Positions 51,094 through 59,498 of a DNA stretch of 64,000 nucleotides are shown here, in pieces; position 1 is the stretch's first letter, and every line of letters begins with the position of its first letter. Below the pieces are notes generated by a model, which saw nothing but the letters and a program-made list of their open reading frames with translations, was not told where the DNA came from and did not search any database. A program made the position numbers and the translations under genes. Source of the stretch: Oscillospiraceae bacterium (GTDB taxonomy: Bacteria > Bacillota > Clostridia > Oscillospirales > Ruminococcaceae); assembly GCA_017472965.1 (NCBI GenBank), contig JAFUNR010000008.1, positions 1 to 64,000 of the forward strand, given 5' to 3'.

Positions 51094-53460
51094 ATGAAAA
51101 AGGTACTTTGTATCCTGTTGTGCTGTTTATTTACTGTCGGCCTGCTACCAGTGACGGCCCACGCCGCCGAAGTGACGGGCACAAGCGATGGTTGGGCATA
51201 TTGCGGCGGCACATTTGATATGCGGGCGACCATCAGCGAGGGCGCTGACCGGGCGACTTATCAGTGGCAGGTGGATGCCTCTTTCGGTGACGGCAGCTGG
51301 TACGATCTGGATGAAAGTACAGGCATATACGGATATCACGGTACCAAAACGGATAATCTGCAGTTTGCAACGCCGCCGCAGGATAATACCTATGAGTATG
51401 GCACCGGATGGGAGGATATCCCTTTCCGATGCAAGGTCACACTGGATGGCAGCACCTATTACACGCAGCCCATGTATATGAATTTTGAAAGCTATGCTTC
51501 GTTCAAGGGGGCTGTGTCAAATGCCGGTTACGGTTTGAAAGAGCCGGTGATCTCCGGCGTGCAGAGCCTTTCGGGCAGCGGAAAGCAGTATACCGGAACT
51601 GTCAGTGCGGGGCAGGAGCTGTGGATCTCCGCCGATTGCGTTCCGGTGACCAATGCGGTAATGATGACCTCCGAGCTGATATTCACACCGGAGATCTGGA
51701 TCACGGAAAATGGGAAAACGACTCACTCCGGGCGGACAATACGCTACACGCCTTCAAAAGTCGGCAGCGAGGTGAAAATCGAGATCAGGCTGCCGATGAA
51801 GCTGGGTGTCAATGACATGGGCTGCTATGATACGAAGTCTGTCACCTTTACCGTGCAAGAGCCGAAATCCGTCGGGACGGGAACCGTCAAGCAGGAAGGC
51901 TCTCTGCTGAAAAATATGTATAACGAAGCGGAGAAGCTCATCCGTGTTCCCAAAGGCTCTGCTGTTTCGGTCGTGGAGGAAATGGGAAGCTGGTATAAAG
52001 TCTCTTACGGCGGATATGTGGGATATGTGCCTTCGACTTCTGTCACGCTGAGCAAGCCGCTGATCCAGCAGACAGTCAGCGAGGTTTCTGTTTCCATAGC
52101 GGATCCGGCCATCGGAGATGCCCCGCAATACAATCCTCCCGTAAACACAGAGGGCTGTGAGCTGTATCTTATTGAGCCGGTATCGTGGATCGACAATGAA
52201 ACAAACCGGTTCATGAAGCCGGGTGAAAAATTTCAGGAGGGGCATAGCTATACCGTACAGATCTGGGTGGCAGCCAAAGAGGGCTATGAATTCCCGGTGG
52301 ATGCCTACGGAAACATTCAGGTGAAGGGCAATATCGGCACATATAAGGCATCCGTCGGAAAAGCCTATGAGCAGGATCCCTCCCGTGTGATCAGTCTTTC
52401 CTATAAATACGGTGCACTTGTGAAGATCCACACCTGCAAGGTCTCACTGGTGAAACAGGTGGAGCCGACCTGTCAGAAGCCCGGACGGAAAGCCTATTTC
52501 CGCTGCGAATGCGGTATGTGCTATGCGGATGCCCGCGCCACGCAGGTGATCGACGGTAACTCATGGGGCGTTATGCCGGCCGTCGACCACAAGCCGGAAA
52601 CGGTCTGGAAGTATAACGGCACCCACCACTATAAAAAGTGTGTCTGGTGTCAGCAGGTCTGTGCAAAAACGACAGAAAAGCATTCCGGCGGAAGCGCGAC
52701 CTGTATGGAAAAAGCGAAATGCTCCGTCTGCGGTGCTCTGTACGGCGAGACCGGTGAAAAGCACCGCTGGGAAAAAGAGTTTACTTACAAAACTGCCGAC
52801 GGTCATGCTGCGGTCTGTGCGGATTGCAAGGTGCACGGCGAACTGAAAAAACATACGCCCGGCAGCGCAGCGACGGAAACCCAGCCGCAGCTGTGCAGGG
52901 ATTGCGGCTATGTGCTTGCTCCGGCGAAAAACCATGTGCATCAGCTGACAAGGGTGGAGAAAACACCTGCAACCTGTACACATCCGGGCAATATCGAATA
53001 TTATACCTGTTCCGGCTGTTCGCAGTTGTTTGAAGATGCGGCGGGCAAAAAGAGCCTGCCGGCAGATACCGATGTAACAGTTCCCTGTACAGGACACACT
53101 GCTGCCGATGGGTGGCAGACGGACGAGGAGCTCCACTGGCGTCTTTGTGATGTCTGCGGCGAAGTGCTGGAGGAGACCAGAATGTTCCATGAATTCGAAG
53201 AGGGCGAATGCAGCACCTGCGGTATCGCGGCAGCAGTGTCAGGCGACGAAGGAAGCGAACAAGGCAAAGATAAGCCGCAGCTGACACCGGAGGAAATTCT
53301 TGATCCGGAGCAAAGAAATGAAAGCGGCGGGGGAAGCCTCTCGCCGGCCGGAGCGTCTTCGTTTAAAGTCATCGCGCTGACAGTGGTCTGTTCGGCAGCG
53401 ATCGCAGCACTTGTTACGGCTCTGATCATCGATAAAAAGAAAAGCGGCAGTAAGAAATAA
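51094..53460 (+). CDS. Secreted, membrane-anchored Ig/SH3/Cys-repeat protein
   Basis: A 788-residue protein with a signal peptide ending VTAHA-A, Ig-like beta domains (about 30-250), an SH3b domain (about 260-323, IRVPKGSAVSVVEEMGSWYKVSYGGYVGYV), another beta domain, then four or five Cys/His repeats (about 450-710) of the type ATC-x3-G-x(6-8)-C-x2-C...H. It ends with an acidic linker and a C-terminal membrane helix (about 757-782) with a Lys-rich tail. ATG 51094 has GTGAGG at good spacing. SH3b domains often bind peptidoglycan, so it may sense or bind the wall. The Cys repeats match those in the protein at 55549. Confidence 0.83.
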   Translation: MKKVLCILLCCLFTVGLLPVTAHAAEVTGTSDGWAYCGGTFDMRATISEGADRATYQWQVDASFGDGSWYDLDESTGIYGYHGTKTDNLQFATPPQDNTYEYGTGWEDIPFRCKVTLDGSTYYTQPMYMNFESYASFKGAVSNAGYGLKEPVISGVQSLSGSGKQYTGTVSAGQELWISADCVPVTNAVMMTSELIFTPEIWITENGKTTHSGRTIRYTPSKVGSEVKIEIRLPMKLGVNDMGCYDTKSVTFTVQEPKSVGTGTVKQEGSLLKNMYNEAEKLIRVPKGSAVSVVEEMGSWYKVSYGGYVGYVPSTSVTLSKPLIQQTVSEVSVSIADPAIGDAPQYNPPVNTEGCELYLIEPVSWIDNETNRFMKPGEKFQEGHSYTVQIWVAAKEGYEFPVDAYGNIQVKGNIGTYKASVGKAYEQDPSRVISLSYKYGALVKIHTCKVSLVKQVEPTCQKPGRKAYFRCECGMCYADARATQVIDGNSWGVMPAVDHKPETVWKYNGTHHYKKCVWCQQVCAKTTEKHSGGSATCMEKAKCSVCGALYGETGEKHRWEKEFTYKTADGHAAVCADCKVHGELKKHTPGSAATETQPQLCRDCGYVLAPAKNHVHQLTRVEKTPATCTHPGNIEYYTCSGCSQLFEDAAGKKSLPADTDVTVPCTGHTAADGWQTDEELHWRLCDVCGEVLEETRMFHEFEEGECSTCGIAAAVSGDEGSEQGKDKPQLTPEEILDPEQRNESGGGSLSPAGASSFKVIALTVVCSAAIAALVTALIIDKKKSGSKK

Positions 53461-53511
53461 CGCAAAACACAGTTTGCGGCCGACTGTCTGCTGCAGCAAG
53501 GAGGAAACAAT

Positions 53512-54135
53512 ATGCCATATTGTGAAAATTGCGGCGCACAGATCAGTGAAAGCGCCAAATTCTGTACCGAGTGCGGCACGCCGCTGCAGCGCACCGTATT
53601 GAAAACGGAGCCTGCTGAAGCGGTGGAGCAGCAGCCGGTCGTCGAGGTAAAAATACCGGAGATGAAACCTGTCGAACAGCCGGTCGCCGAGGTAAAAATA
53701 CCGGAGATGAAACCTGTCGAACAGCCGGTCATTCTGCCTGTACAGGAGCCTGCGGCATCTTCGACCGAACCGGCAATTGTACAAACGCCATCCGCTGAAA
53801 AAGAGGACAAACCCCGCAAGGGGATGGCAGTTCTGGCATATCTTGGTCTGCTGGTGGTCATCCCGCTGCTGTTTGCGCGCAGGAATTCCTTTGCGCGGTT
53901 TCATACCAATCAGGGTCTTGTGCTGTATCTTCTTACGCTGGTTTGCAACTGCATCAGCGAGCTGCTGATGGGCACGCTTGTGGAATTCAGCCCGGTTCTT
54001 GCCATTGCGGTGTATGCCGTTCTTGGCCTTGCTTCAGTTCTTCTGCTTGTGCTGGACATTATAGGCTTGTTCGGCGCACTCGGCGGAAAAACAAAACCGC
54101 TGCCGTTGATCAGCGCAATTCGGTTTTTGAAATGA
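53512..54135 (+). CDS. Zinc-ribbon membrane protein
   Basis: The 207-residue protein has an N-terminal double-CxxC zinc ribbon (CENCG and CTECGTPL), a Glu/Pro/Val-rich linker with a 15-residue tandem repeat (KIPEMKPVEQPV), and three or four C-terminal membrane helices (about 105-195) resembling small DUF4870-type proteins. The zinc ribbon faces the cytoplasm. It probably links membrane and cytoplasmic parts of the cluster, like the YdjG-like protein. AAGGAGG precedes the ATG. Confidence 0.8.
   Translation: MPYCENCGAQISESAKFCTECGTPLQRTVLKTEPAEAVEQQPVVEVKIPEMKPVEQPVAEVKIPEMKPVEQPVILPVQEPAASSTEPAIVQTPSAEKEDKPRKGMAVLAYLGLLVVIPLLFARRNSFARFHTNQGLVLYLLTLVCNCISELLMGTLVEFSPVLAIAVYAVLGLASVLLLVLDIIGLFGALGGKTKPLPLISAIRFLK
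53638..53727 (+). repeat. 45-bp tandem repeat in the zinc-ribbon protein linker
   Basis: Two copies (53638-53682, 53683-53727) that are almost identical and encode the EVKIPEMKPVEQPV unit. They probably arose by recent slippage. Confidence 0.9.
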
Positions 54136-54230
54136 CCCTTTGCGGCCGCTGCACATCCGGAACGGTGTGCAGCGGTATACAGTGCGCTGTGAATTTGGCA
54201 AAAAATATCCGGTAGGGGAGGAAATTGACC

Positions 54231-55511
54231 GTGAAAAGAAGGATCGGCAGTGTTTTGCTTTTTGTATTTGCGCTGGTTTGTCTGACAGGAATATCCGCAG
54301 CGGCGGCAGAAGCGGAACCTTATATCATTGTTCAGCCATCCAGTCCGGAATATCCGGAAAACGCCGTTGCCATTTATACCTGTGAGGCATTTGGCACAAA
54401 TCTGACCTTTGACTGGTATCTGGTTTACGAAGGGACAACTTACCGTCTGGCTGATGCGGATGGCAGCCAGCCATGGGCGGCGCATACGGTCAACAGCGGA
54501 ACCAATGCCACAGCCACAGCCGGCACCTGCTTCTTTGAAGGAATTCTGCCGGGGCTCGACGGTGCGGAGCTGTACTGCGTGGTGGAAGACGGACATTATT
54601 CCGTGCGCAGCATGAGCGCTGTGATCCGTGTGGGCGGCTCAGCCATGCCGCCGCAGCTGCGGGTAGTGGGCAGTATGGAGATCTATCAGAACGAACTTTG
54701 TGATCTGTACTGCAGCGTGGAAACAGATGGAAGCAAAACATACTCCTATTTGTGGTATCAGTCCGGTACGGGCCGTCTGCAGGATATCATTGCCGTTGAC
54801 CGCGGTGCGCAGACAACGGATACGCTTCATATCGATACCTCTGTGCCCGGTCTTACTTATTATGCCTGTCTTGTGACGGATTCTGCCGGCGGCAGTGCAT
54901 ACAGTGCGATCATACCGGTGCTTGTCATGGAAAAACCGCCCGTGCCGCAGATTCTGACGCAGACTTTGCCGGAAGCAACGGTTGGCGAAAGCTATTATGT
55001 TCAGCTGGAAAGCACAGTTGAGGATATGCAGTTTTATGAATACTATGCACCGGGCCAGTACGACCGCCTGGAAAAAGCCGGCCTTACGATGAACTCTGAA
55101 GGAGAGATCTCCGGTGTGCCCCAAAAAGCCGGAGAGTATTCCATCATCATCTGCGCCGGCAATGTCTCCGGCGAGGTGAGTATGGGGTATACGCTGACGG
55201 TAAAGGATCCTGCAGAAAAAGAGCCGGTAAGTTCTTCTGCTGCTTCCGGCGTAACTTCTGCATCTTCCGGAAAAGAGGACTCCGCCAGCCGCAAGCCGGA
55301 GCTGAAGCCTGCGGGCACCGGCTCTGCTTCGGAAAGCACCCCGGAAAGCAAACCGCAGAGCACACCGCAGAGCAGCGGAGAGGACAAAACGGAGGAAAAG
55401 GAACCTGTCAGCGAAAAGCGCGGGATGCCCTGGTGGGGCATTCTGCTGACTGCAATGGGTGCGGCAGGTGCCGGTGCGGCCGCTGTGCTGCTTGTGAAGA
55501 AGAGAAAATAA
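54231..55511 (+). CDS. Secreted Ig-like protein with C-terminal membrane anchor
   Basis: A protein of about 426 residues with a signal peptide ending near GISAAAAEA, two or three Ig-like domains (about 30-325) including the SGEISGVPQKAGEYSI-type motif EGEISGVP, then a Ser/Pro/Glu linker (about 335-395) and a membrane helix with tail KKRK. The start is GTG 54231, with GGGGAGG 9 nt upstream; TTG 54225 is too close. It is an extracellular stalk or binding protein; the ligand is unknown. Confidence 0.8.
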   Translation: MKRRIGSVLLFVFALVCLTGISAAAAEAEPYIIVQPSSPEYPENAVAIYTCEAFGTNLTFDWYLVYEGTTYRLADADGSQPWAAHTVNSGTNATATAGTCFFEGILPGLDGAELYCVVEDGHYSVRSMSAVIRVGGSAMPPQLRVVGSMEIYQNELCDLYCSVETDGSKTYSYLWYQSGTGRLQDIIAVDRGAQTTDTLHIDTSVPGLTYYACLVTDSAGGSAYSAIIPVLVMEKPPVPQILTQTLPEATVGESYYVQLESTVEDMQFYEYYAPGQYDRLEKAGLTMNSEGEISGVPQKAGEYSIIICAGNVSGEVSMGYTLTVKDPAEKEPVSSSAASGVTSASSGKEDSASRKPELKPAGTGSASESTPESKPQSTPQSSGEDKTEEKEPVSEKRGMPWWGILLTAMGAAGAGAAAVLLVKKRK

Positions 55512-55548
55512 ACCGGATCCATACCGGGCCCTGAAAGAAGGTGAACGC

Positions 55549-56883
55549 ATGTCATTCCAAAACGGTGAATTTCATGAGGAAAGCTTTCACGGTAACGAAT
55601 ACCTGCAGGATGCACCGGAAGATTTTTCCCAGATGCAGGAAGAATTTATCTGTATGGAGGAATGCGAAGCGTATGGCGAGCAGTTTATCCACGAAGATGA
55701 ATTCAACCATGATTTTGAATGCGGATTAAAAGAGACTGACGCGGAGGAAGCGGCAGAGCTTACTGAAGAAGAGCAGGGAACCGCAGCCGGACGGAAAAGA
55801 CGAAGGATTCCCCTGCAGAAAATGAAAAAAGTGCTGCGGATCGGGGCGGCAGCGGCTGCTGCAGCAGTTGCGGCGGCGCCGCTCGGGATGCTCGGCGCAG
55901 GATTCGCCGGTGCGGTGCAGACCGCTTTGCATCAGGATCTGGATATTCACAACGCTGCCGCTGAATGGACAGTGTCTGAACGCGCCACCTGCCATAACTG
56001 CGGCATACAGGTGCTGCTTTGCAGGGATTGCGGAACAGCTCTTGCCGAGCGTGAAACAGAGCAGCTGATGCACGCCCCCGGTGCGTGGATGGTATTGGAA
56101 GAGCCGGACTGCATACATGAAGGCAGGGAACAGCAGCTATGTACAATGTGTCTGGAGCAGCTGGCTGTCCGGAGCATTCCTGCGGCAGATCACCGTGCGG
56201 GCGATTGGCTTGTGGACCGTCAGGCCACCTGCTATGAAAGCGGTGAACGCCATACAGAGTGTGTCTTCTGTGGTTGTGTGCTTGCGCAGGAGACGGTCAC
56301 AGCTGCTCACACAGAGAGAGTCGTAGCGGCTGTGCCCGCAACCTGTGTTGCCGATGGTCTGACGGAAGGTATTGTTTGCTCTGTGTGTGATACGGTGCTG
56401 AAAGAACAGAGCGTTCTGACGGCGACGGGACACACCGTGGTGACGGATGCTGCGGTAGCGGCGAGCTGCTATAACACAGGCCTGACGGAGGGCAGTCACT
56501 GTAGTGTGTGCGGGGATGTTCTGCAGGCGCAGACGGTCATTCCGTTCGCGCACCGGCCGGAGACGATCGCCGCGGTGGAGGCGGATTGCTGGAACACAGG
56601 TCTGACACAGGGCAGCTACTGTTCGCTCTGTCAGACCGTACTGATAGAGCAGCAGGTCACACCGATCAGGCACAGCAATATTATTGTGCGGCCTTATGAA
56701 GCGCCTACATGCGATATGTTCGGTATTACCGAGGGGCAGTTCTGCGGCATATGTCAGGCGACGATTCTGGAACCGATCCAGATCCCGCCTGTCGGGCATA
56801 ACTGGGTGCGGGATGAGAGTGTGGCGACGCATGAATCTTATATTTGTACCTATTGTCAGGCCACCACGACCACACCGTACTGA
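55549..56883 (+). CDS. Type II membrane protein with extracellular Cys/His repeats
   Basis: The 444-residue protein has a strongly acidic cytoplasmic N-terminus (about 1-80), basic residues GRKRRR, a membrane helix (about 98-124), and an extracellular part with seven or so repeats of about 40-45 residues: ATC-x-x-x-G-(L/I)-TEG-x-x-C-x-x-C...GH. The repeated Cys3-His pattern suggests one metal or disulfide site per repeat. The same repeat family occurs in the protein at 51094 and in many surface proteins of gut Clostridia. The function is unknown. Confidence 0.8.
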   Translation: MSFQNGEFHEESFHGNEYLQDAPEDFSQMQEEFICMEECEAYGEQFIHEDEFNHDFECGLKETDAEEAAELTEEEQGTAAGRKRRRIPLQKMKKVLRIGAAAAAAAVAAAPLGMLGAGFAGAVQTALHQDLDIHNAAAEWTVSERATCHNCGIQVLLCRDCGTALAERETEQLMHAPGAWMVLEEPDCIHEGREQQLCTMCLEQLAVRSIPAADHRAGDWLVDRQATCYESGERHTECVFCGCVLAQETVTAAHTERVVAAVPATCVADGLTEGIVCSVCDTVLKEQSVLTATGHTVVTDAAVAASCYNTGLTEGSHCSVCGDVLQAQTVIPFAHRPETIAAVEADCWNTGLTQGSYCSLCQTVLIEQQVTPIRHSNIIVRPYEAPTCDMFGITEGQFCGICQATILEPIQIPPVGHNWVRDESVATHESYICTYCQATTTTPY

Positions 56884-56907
56884 TCTTTGTTAAAGGAGAG
56901 GCGGAGC

Positions 56908-57867
56908 ATGAAAAAGAATACAATACAGGCAAACAACGCCGGAAAAAAGGATGAGGGAAGAAAGAACTCAGGTGTTTTACGGTTTGTGATTTCGCTGATC
57001 CTGCTGGCGGGGATCGCGGCACTGTTTGTTCCGGCGCTGCAGAATTATTTGCCGGAAGGCATCAGACAGACTGTTCAGAACTTTATTGACGGGCACTTTG
57101 CGGGTACTGTTTTTGCGGCAATTACAGTTGAAATGCTGCTTTCTGCGTTGCTGACGCTGGCAGCAACATGGTTTGCGGGCAATGTGGCAAAATTTATTGT
57201 TACGCATATCCGTTACAAAAAGCGCCGTACCGAAACACTGCATCAGCTTGTAAGCAGACTGTTCATTTATGTAATCTATATTGTGGGCGGTGTCATTGCC
57301 CTTGGATGTCTGGGGGTCGATACCACGGCGATATTTGTTTCGGTCGGCATTGTGGGGATCATTGTCGGCTTCAGTGCGCAGTCCCTGATCGAAGATCTGA
57401 TCACCGGTATGTTTATTGTACTGGAAGGGGAATTTGCAGTCGGGGATATCATAGCGGTGGATGGCTTCCGCGGCGAGGTGAAATCCATCGGCCTGCGCAC
57501 GGTGAGCATTATCGATCCGGGCGGAAATATCCGCATTATCAACAATAGCGAGATCGGCTCGCTGGTCAATCTTTCTGAAGTGTCGTCCGCAGCTGTGGTG
57601 AATATCCCGATCAGCTATGATGCGGAGCTGAAGATTGCCGAGGCTGCTGTACGGGAGGCTCTGTCGGAGTTGCCGGCGGAATATCCCGATATTTTCCGAA
57701 AAGCGCCCGTTTATAAGGGTGTGGACAAGCTGACAGAGACTCATATGGAGCTGATGGTCGTGGCGGAGGTTGCAGAAAAGGATATCTACAACGCACGCAG
57801 GATCATGCACGGCGAGATCCGGTACTCCTGTGAAAAAGCGGGCCTGGGCACACCGGCTCCGGGCTGA
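56908..57867 (+). CDS. mscS: Small-conductance mechanosensitive channel (MscS family)
   Basis: A 319-residue channel with three membrane helices and the MscS pore-lining TM3, rich in Gly and Ala (IFVSVGIVGIIVGFSAQSLIEDLITG), then the beta domain EGEFAVGDIIAVDGFRGEVKSIGLRT and INNSEIG. It opens under membrane tension and releases osmolytes. ATG 56908 has GGAGAGG upstream. Inclusion in a cluster with YdjGHI-like and wall-binding proteins supports a membrane-tension theme. The CBS-like gene follows by 26 bp. Confidence 0.93.
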   Translation: MKKNTIQANNAGKKDEGRKNSGVLRFVISLILLAGIAALFVPALQNYLPEGIRQTVQNFIDGHFAGTVFAAITVEMLLSALLTLAATWFAGNVAKFIVTHIRYKKRRTETLHQLVSRLFIYVIYIVGGVIALGCLGVDTTAIFVSVGIVGIIVGFSAQSLIEDLITGMFIVLEGEFAVGDIIAVDGFRGEVKSIGLRTVSIIDPGGNIRIINNSEIGSLVNLSEVSSAAVVNIPISYDAELKIAEAAVREALSELPAEYPDIFRKAPVYKGVDKLTETHMELMVVAEVAEKDIYNARRIMHGEIRYSCEKAGLGTPAPG

Positions 57868-57893
57868 TTCCGACAAAGAGGAGGGGAGAAGCG

Positions 57894-58601
57894 TTGCCGA
57901 ACGAAAGAGCGGAACATTTGCTGCATAGCTGGTCAAGACTGGAGGCTGCGGTCGGGGGTTCGATCGGTACGGAACCGGAAGATGCGGTGCTGCGCTTGTG
58001 CTGCGAACCCCGTTTTGCAGAATTCAGGGAACAGCTCGAATACTGCAGCAGCGTATGTACTTTACTGCGCAGATATGGCAGGATCAGCGATGAATATGCG
58101 CTTTGTCCCAGCGATTCAATGCTTGATTTGTTGGATACCGTACTGCACCGGTTGGAAAAGCCTGAAACGGTGCTGGATGTAATGACACCGCTGAGCGGGC
58201 TGCTTGTGGCGGACGAGGATACGAATGTTCTCGCCACGATGGATCATATGAAGGCGCGGGGCCTCAGCCACATTCCGCTGCTGCGGCAGCAGTGCGTGAC
58301 CAGCGTTTTCAGCGTGGAGACTGTTTTTCAGGCGGTATTGGATGGCAGGATCACGGTCGGCAGCAAAACGGTCATGCGGGATCTCTGTGAGTATCTGCCG
58401 CTGGAAAAGCACATGAATCATGAGTATTGCTTTGTGGATGAAAGGACAGATCTGCTTACCGCAGCGGATATCTTTGAAAAAGGCCATACCCGTATCCGCA
58501 AACTGAAACTGCTGCTGGTAACGGTGGATGGGAATCCCGGATCGCCTTTGAAAGGTGTTGTCACACCGTTTGATCTGAAGTGCTGCACCGCACAGAAGTA
58601 G
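57894..58601 (+). CDS. CBS-domain-like protein
   Basis: A 235-residue soluble protein with a helical N-terminal part (about 1-90) and a CBS-type pair (about 95-230): DVMTPLSGLLVADEDTNVLATMDHMKARGLSHIPLL, VFSVETVFQAVLDG, and the closing VVTPFDL of the second motif. CBS pairs bind adenosine nucleotides. The start is TTG 57894 after GAGGGGAG. It follows the MscS gene and may tie channel or stress output to adenine nucleotide levels, possibly linked to the nucleotidase paralogues. Divergent, so moderately sure. Confidence 0.75.
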   Translation: MPNERAEHLLHSWSRLEAAVGGSIGTEPEDAVLRLCCEPRFAEFREQLEYCSSVCTLLRRYGRISDEYALCPSDSMLDLLDTVLHRLEKPETVLDVMTPLSGLLVADEDTNVLATMDHMKARGLSHIPLLRQQCVTSVFSVETVFQAVLDGRITVGSKTVMRDLCEYLPLEKHMNHEYCFVDERTDLLTAADIFEKGHTRIRKLKLLLVTVDGNPGSPLKGVVTPFDLKCCTAQK

Positions 58602-58655
58602 CCGGCTGCAGGACCTGTTACTGCAGCAGTATAGGTTATCTTGAGAAAAAGAAAA

Positions 58656-58720
58656 CTCCATGCTGCAGCTTGCGACTGTTCGGCTTGATCATCGCAGACT
58701 GCTGCATGGAGAATTTTATT
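58656..58720 (+). terminator. Terminator after the CBS-like gene
   Basis: Arms at 58656-58675 and 58692-58711 pair over about 16 of 20 positions, followed by AATTTTATTT. Confidence 0.7.
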
Positions 58721-58750
58721 TATAAGAGACAGGTCAGAGAAAGGGGCAGT

Positions 58751-59278
58751 ATGAAACCTGAAAGCAGAAAAAACAGCGGCAGAAAGGAGAAGTGCAGGGT
58801 GTACTGGGTGATTTTGGGGTTTGCTGCAGCGATAGCTGTTCCGGTTTTGCTTTTGGCCGGCAGCAGAACGAAGGTGGTCGGCAGAAATATCGCTTTGCAG
58901 GATATCACAGAGTTTGTTTATACAGCAGCAGCTTCTTCCTATCCGCCGGATTATCAGAGATACCGTTTTTACAAATCGGAAGGAAACCATTTGTTTTATC
59001 ATGAAACACGGAAAGGGACCCATTGGCCGCTGACGGAAAATGATATCACTGTCTCCGGAACAGTGGTACTGACACAGCAGGAGTGGTCGGCTTTTCTGCA
59101 ATGTCTGCAGGGCGGAACGGTGGAAAAGGTAACGGAAAACACCGAATCGGGAGATTCCGGCCCTTGGTTGTACCTGTATTGGAATGAGGAACGGTACAGC
59201 TATTCCTTTGTATCCTACAGCGAACGCATTGCCTTTGAGGCTCTTTGCACAGAGCTTGCAGCCGGTAAAGACAAATGA
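58751..59278 (+). CDS. Small membrane-anchored extracellular protein, unknown
   Basis: A 175-residue protein with a basic N-terminus, an anchor helix (about 19-38) without lipobox, and a small extracytoplasmic domain (about 45-175) rich in Tyr and Trp (YYDR-like YRFYKSEGNH, WLYLYWNEERYSYSF). Same general style as the proteins at 40102 and 49608. It starts at ATG 58751, after AAGGGGC, and sits between two terminators, so it may be read by leakage from the cluster. Function unrecognised. Confidence 0.75.
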   Translation: MKPESRKNSGRKEKCRVYWVILGFAAAIAVPVLLLAGSRTKVVGRNIALQDITEFVYTAAASSYPPDYQRYRFYKSEGNHLFYHETRKGTHWPLTENDITVSGTVVLTQQEWSAFLQCLQGGTVEKVTENTESGDSGPWLYLYWNEERYSYSFVSYSERIAFEALCTELAAGKDK

Positions 59279-59281
59279 TCC

Positions 59282-59330
59282 CGGTTGATGTGCTGCAGCT
59301 GAATACAGCAGCACATCAACCGTTTTTTTT
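59282..59330 (+). terminator. Strong terminator closing the envelope cluster
   Basis: CGGTTGATGTGCTG (59282-59295) and CAGCACATCAACCG (59309-59322) pair exactly, followed by eight T residues. Confidence 0.95.
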
Positions 59331-59395
59331 CGGGACAGGGTGAGGAAGAACCGTAAAATTTGTCCGTGCTGCTTTTCTTTGTGCGGCAGAACTGT

Positions 59396-59401
59396 TATAA
59401 T
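59396..59401 (+). promoter_or_regulatory. Candidate -10 for lysA
   Basis: A consensus TATAAT about 98 bp before the ATG; the -35 at 17 nt is poor (TTTTCT). No lysine riboswitch fits in the 220-bp leader. Confidence 0.4.
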
Positions 59402-59498
59402 AAATACCGGTGATCTGCAGGAATGCTGCCGCATGCAGCAGAAAAATGCAGAAATATAAGGGGATTTTACGGATACCCGTTTTAAAAGAGGAACGACC

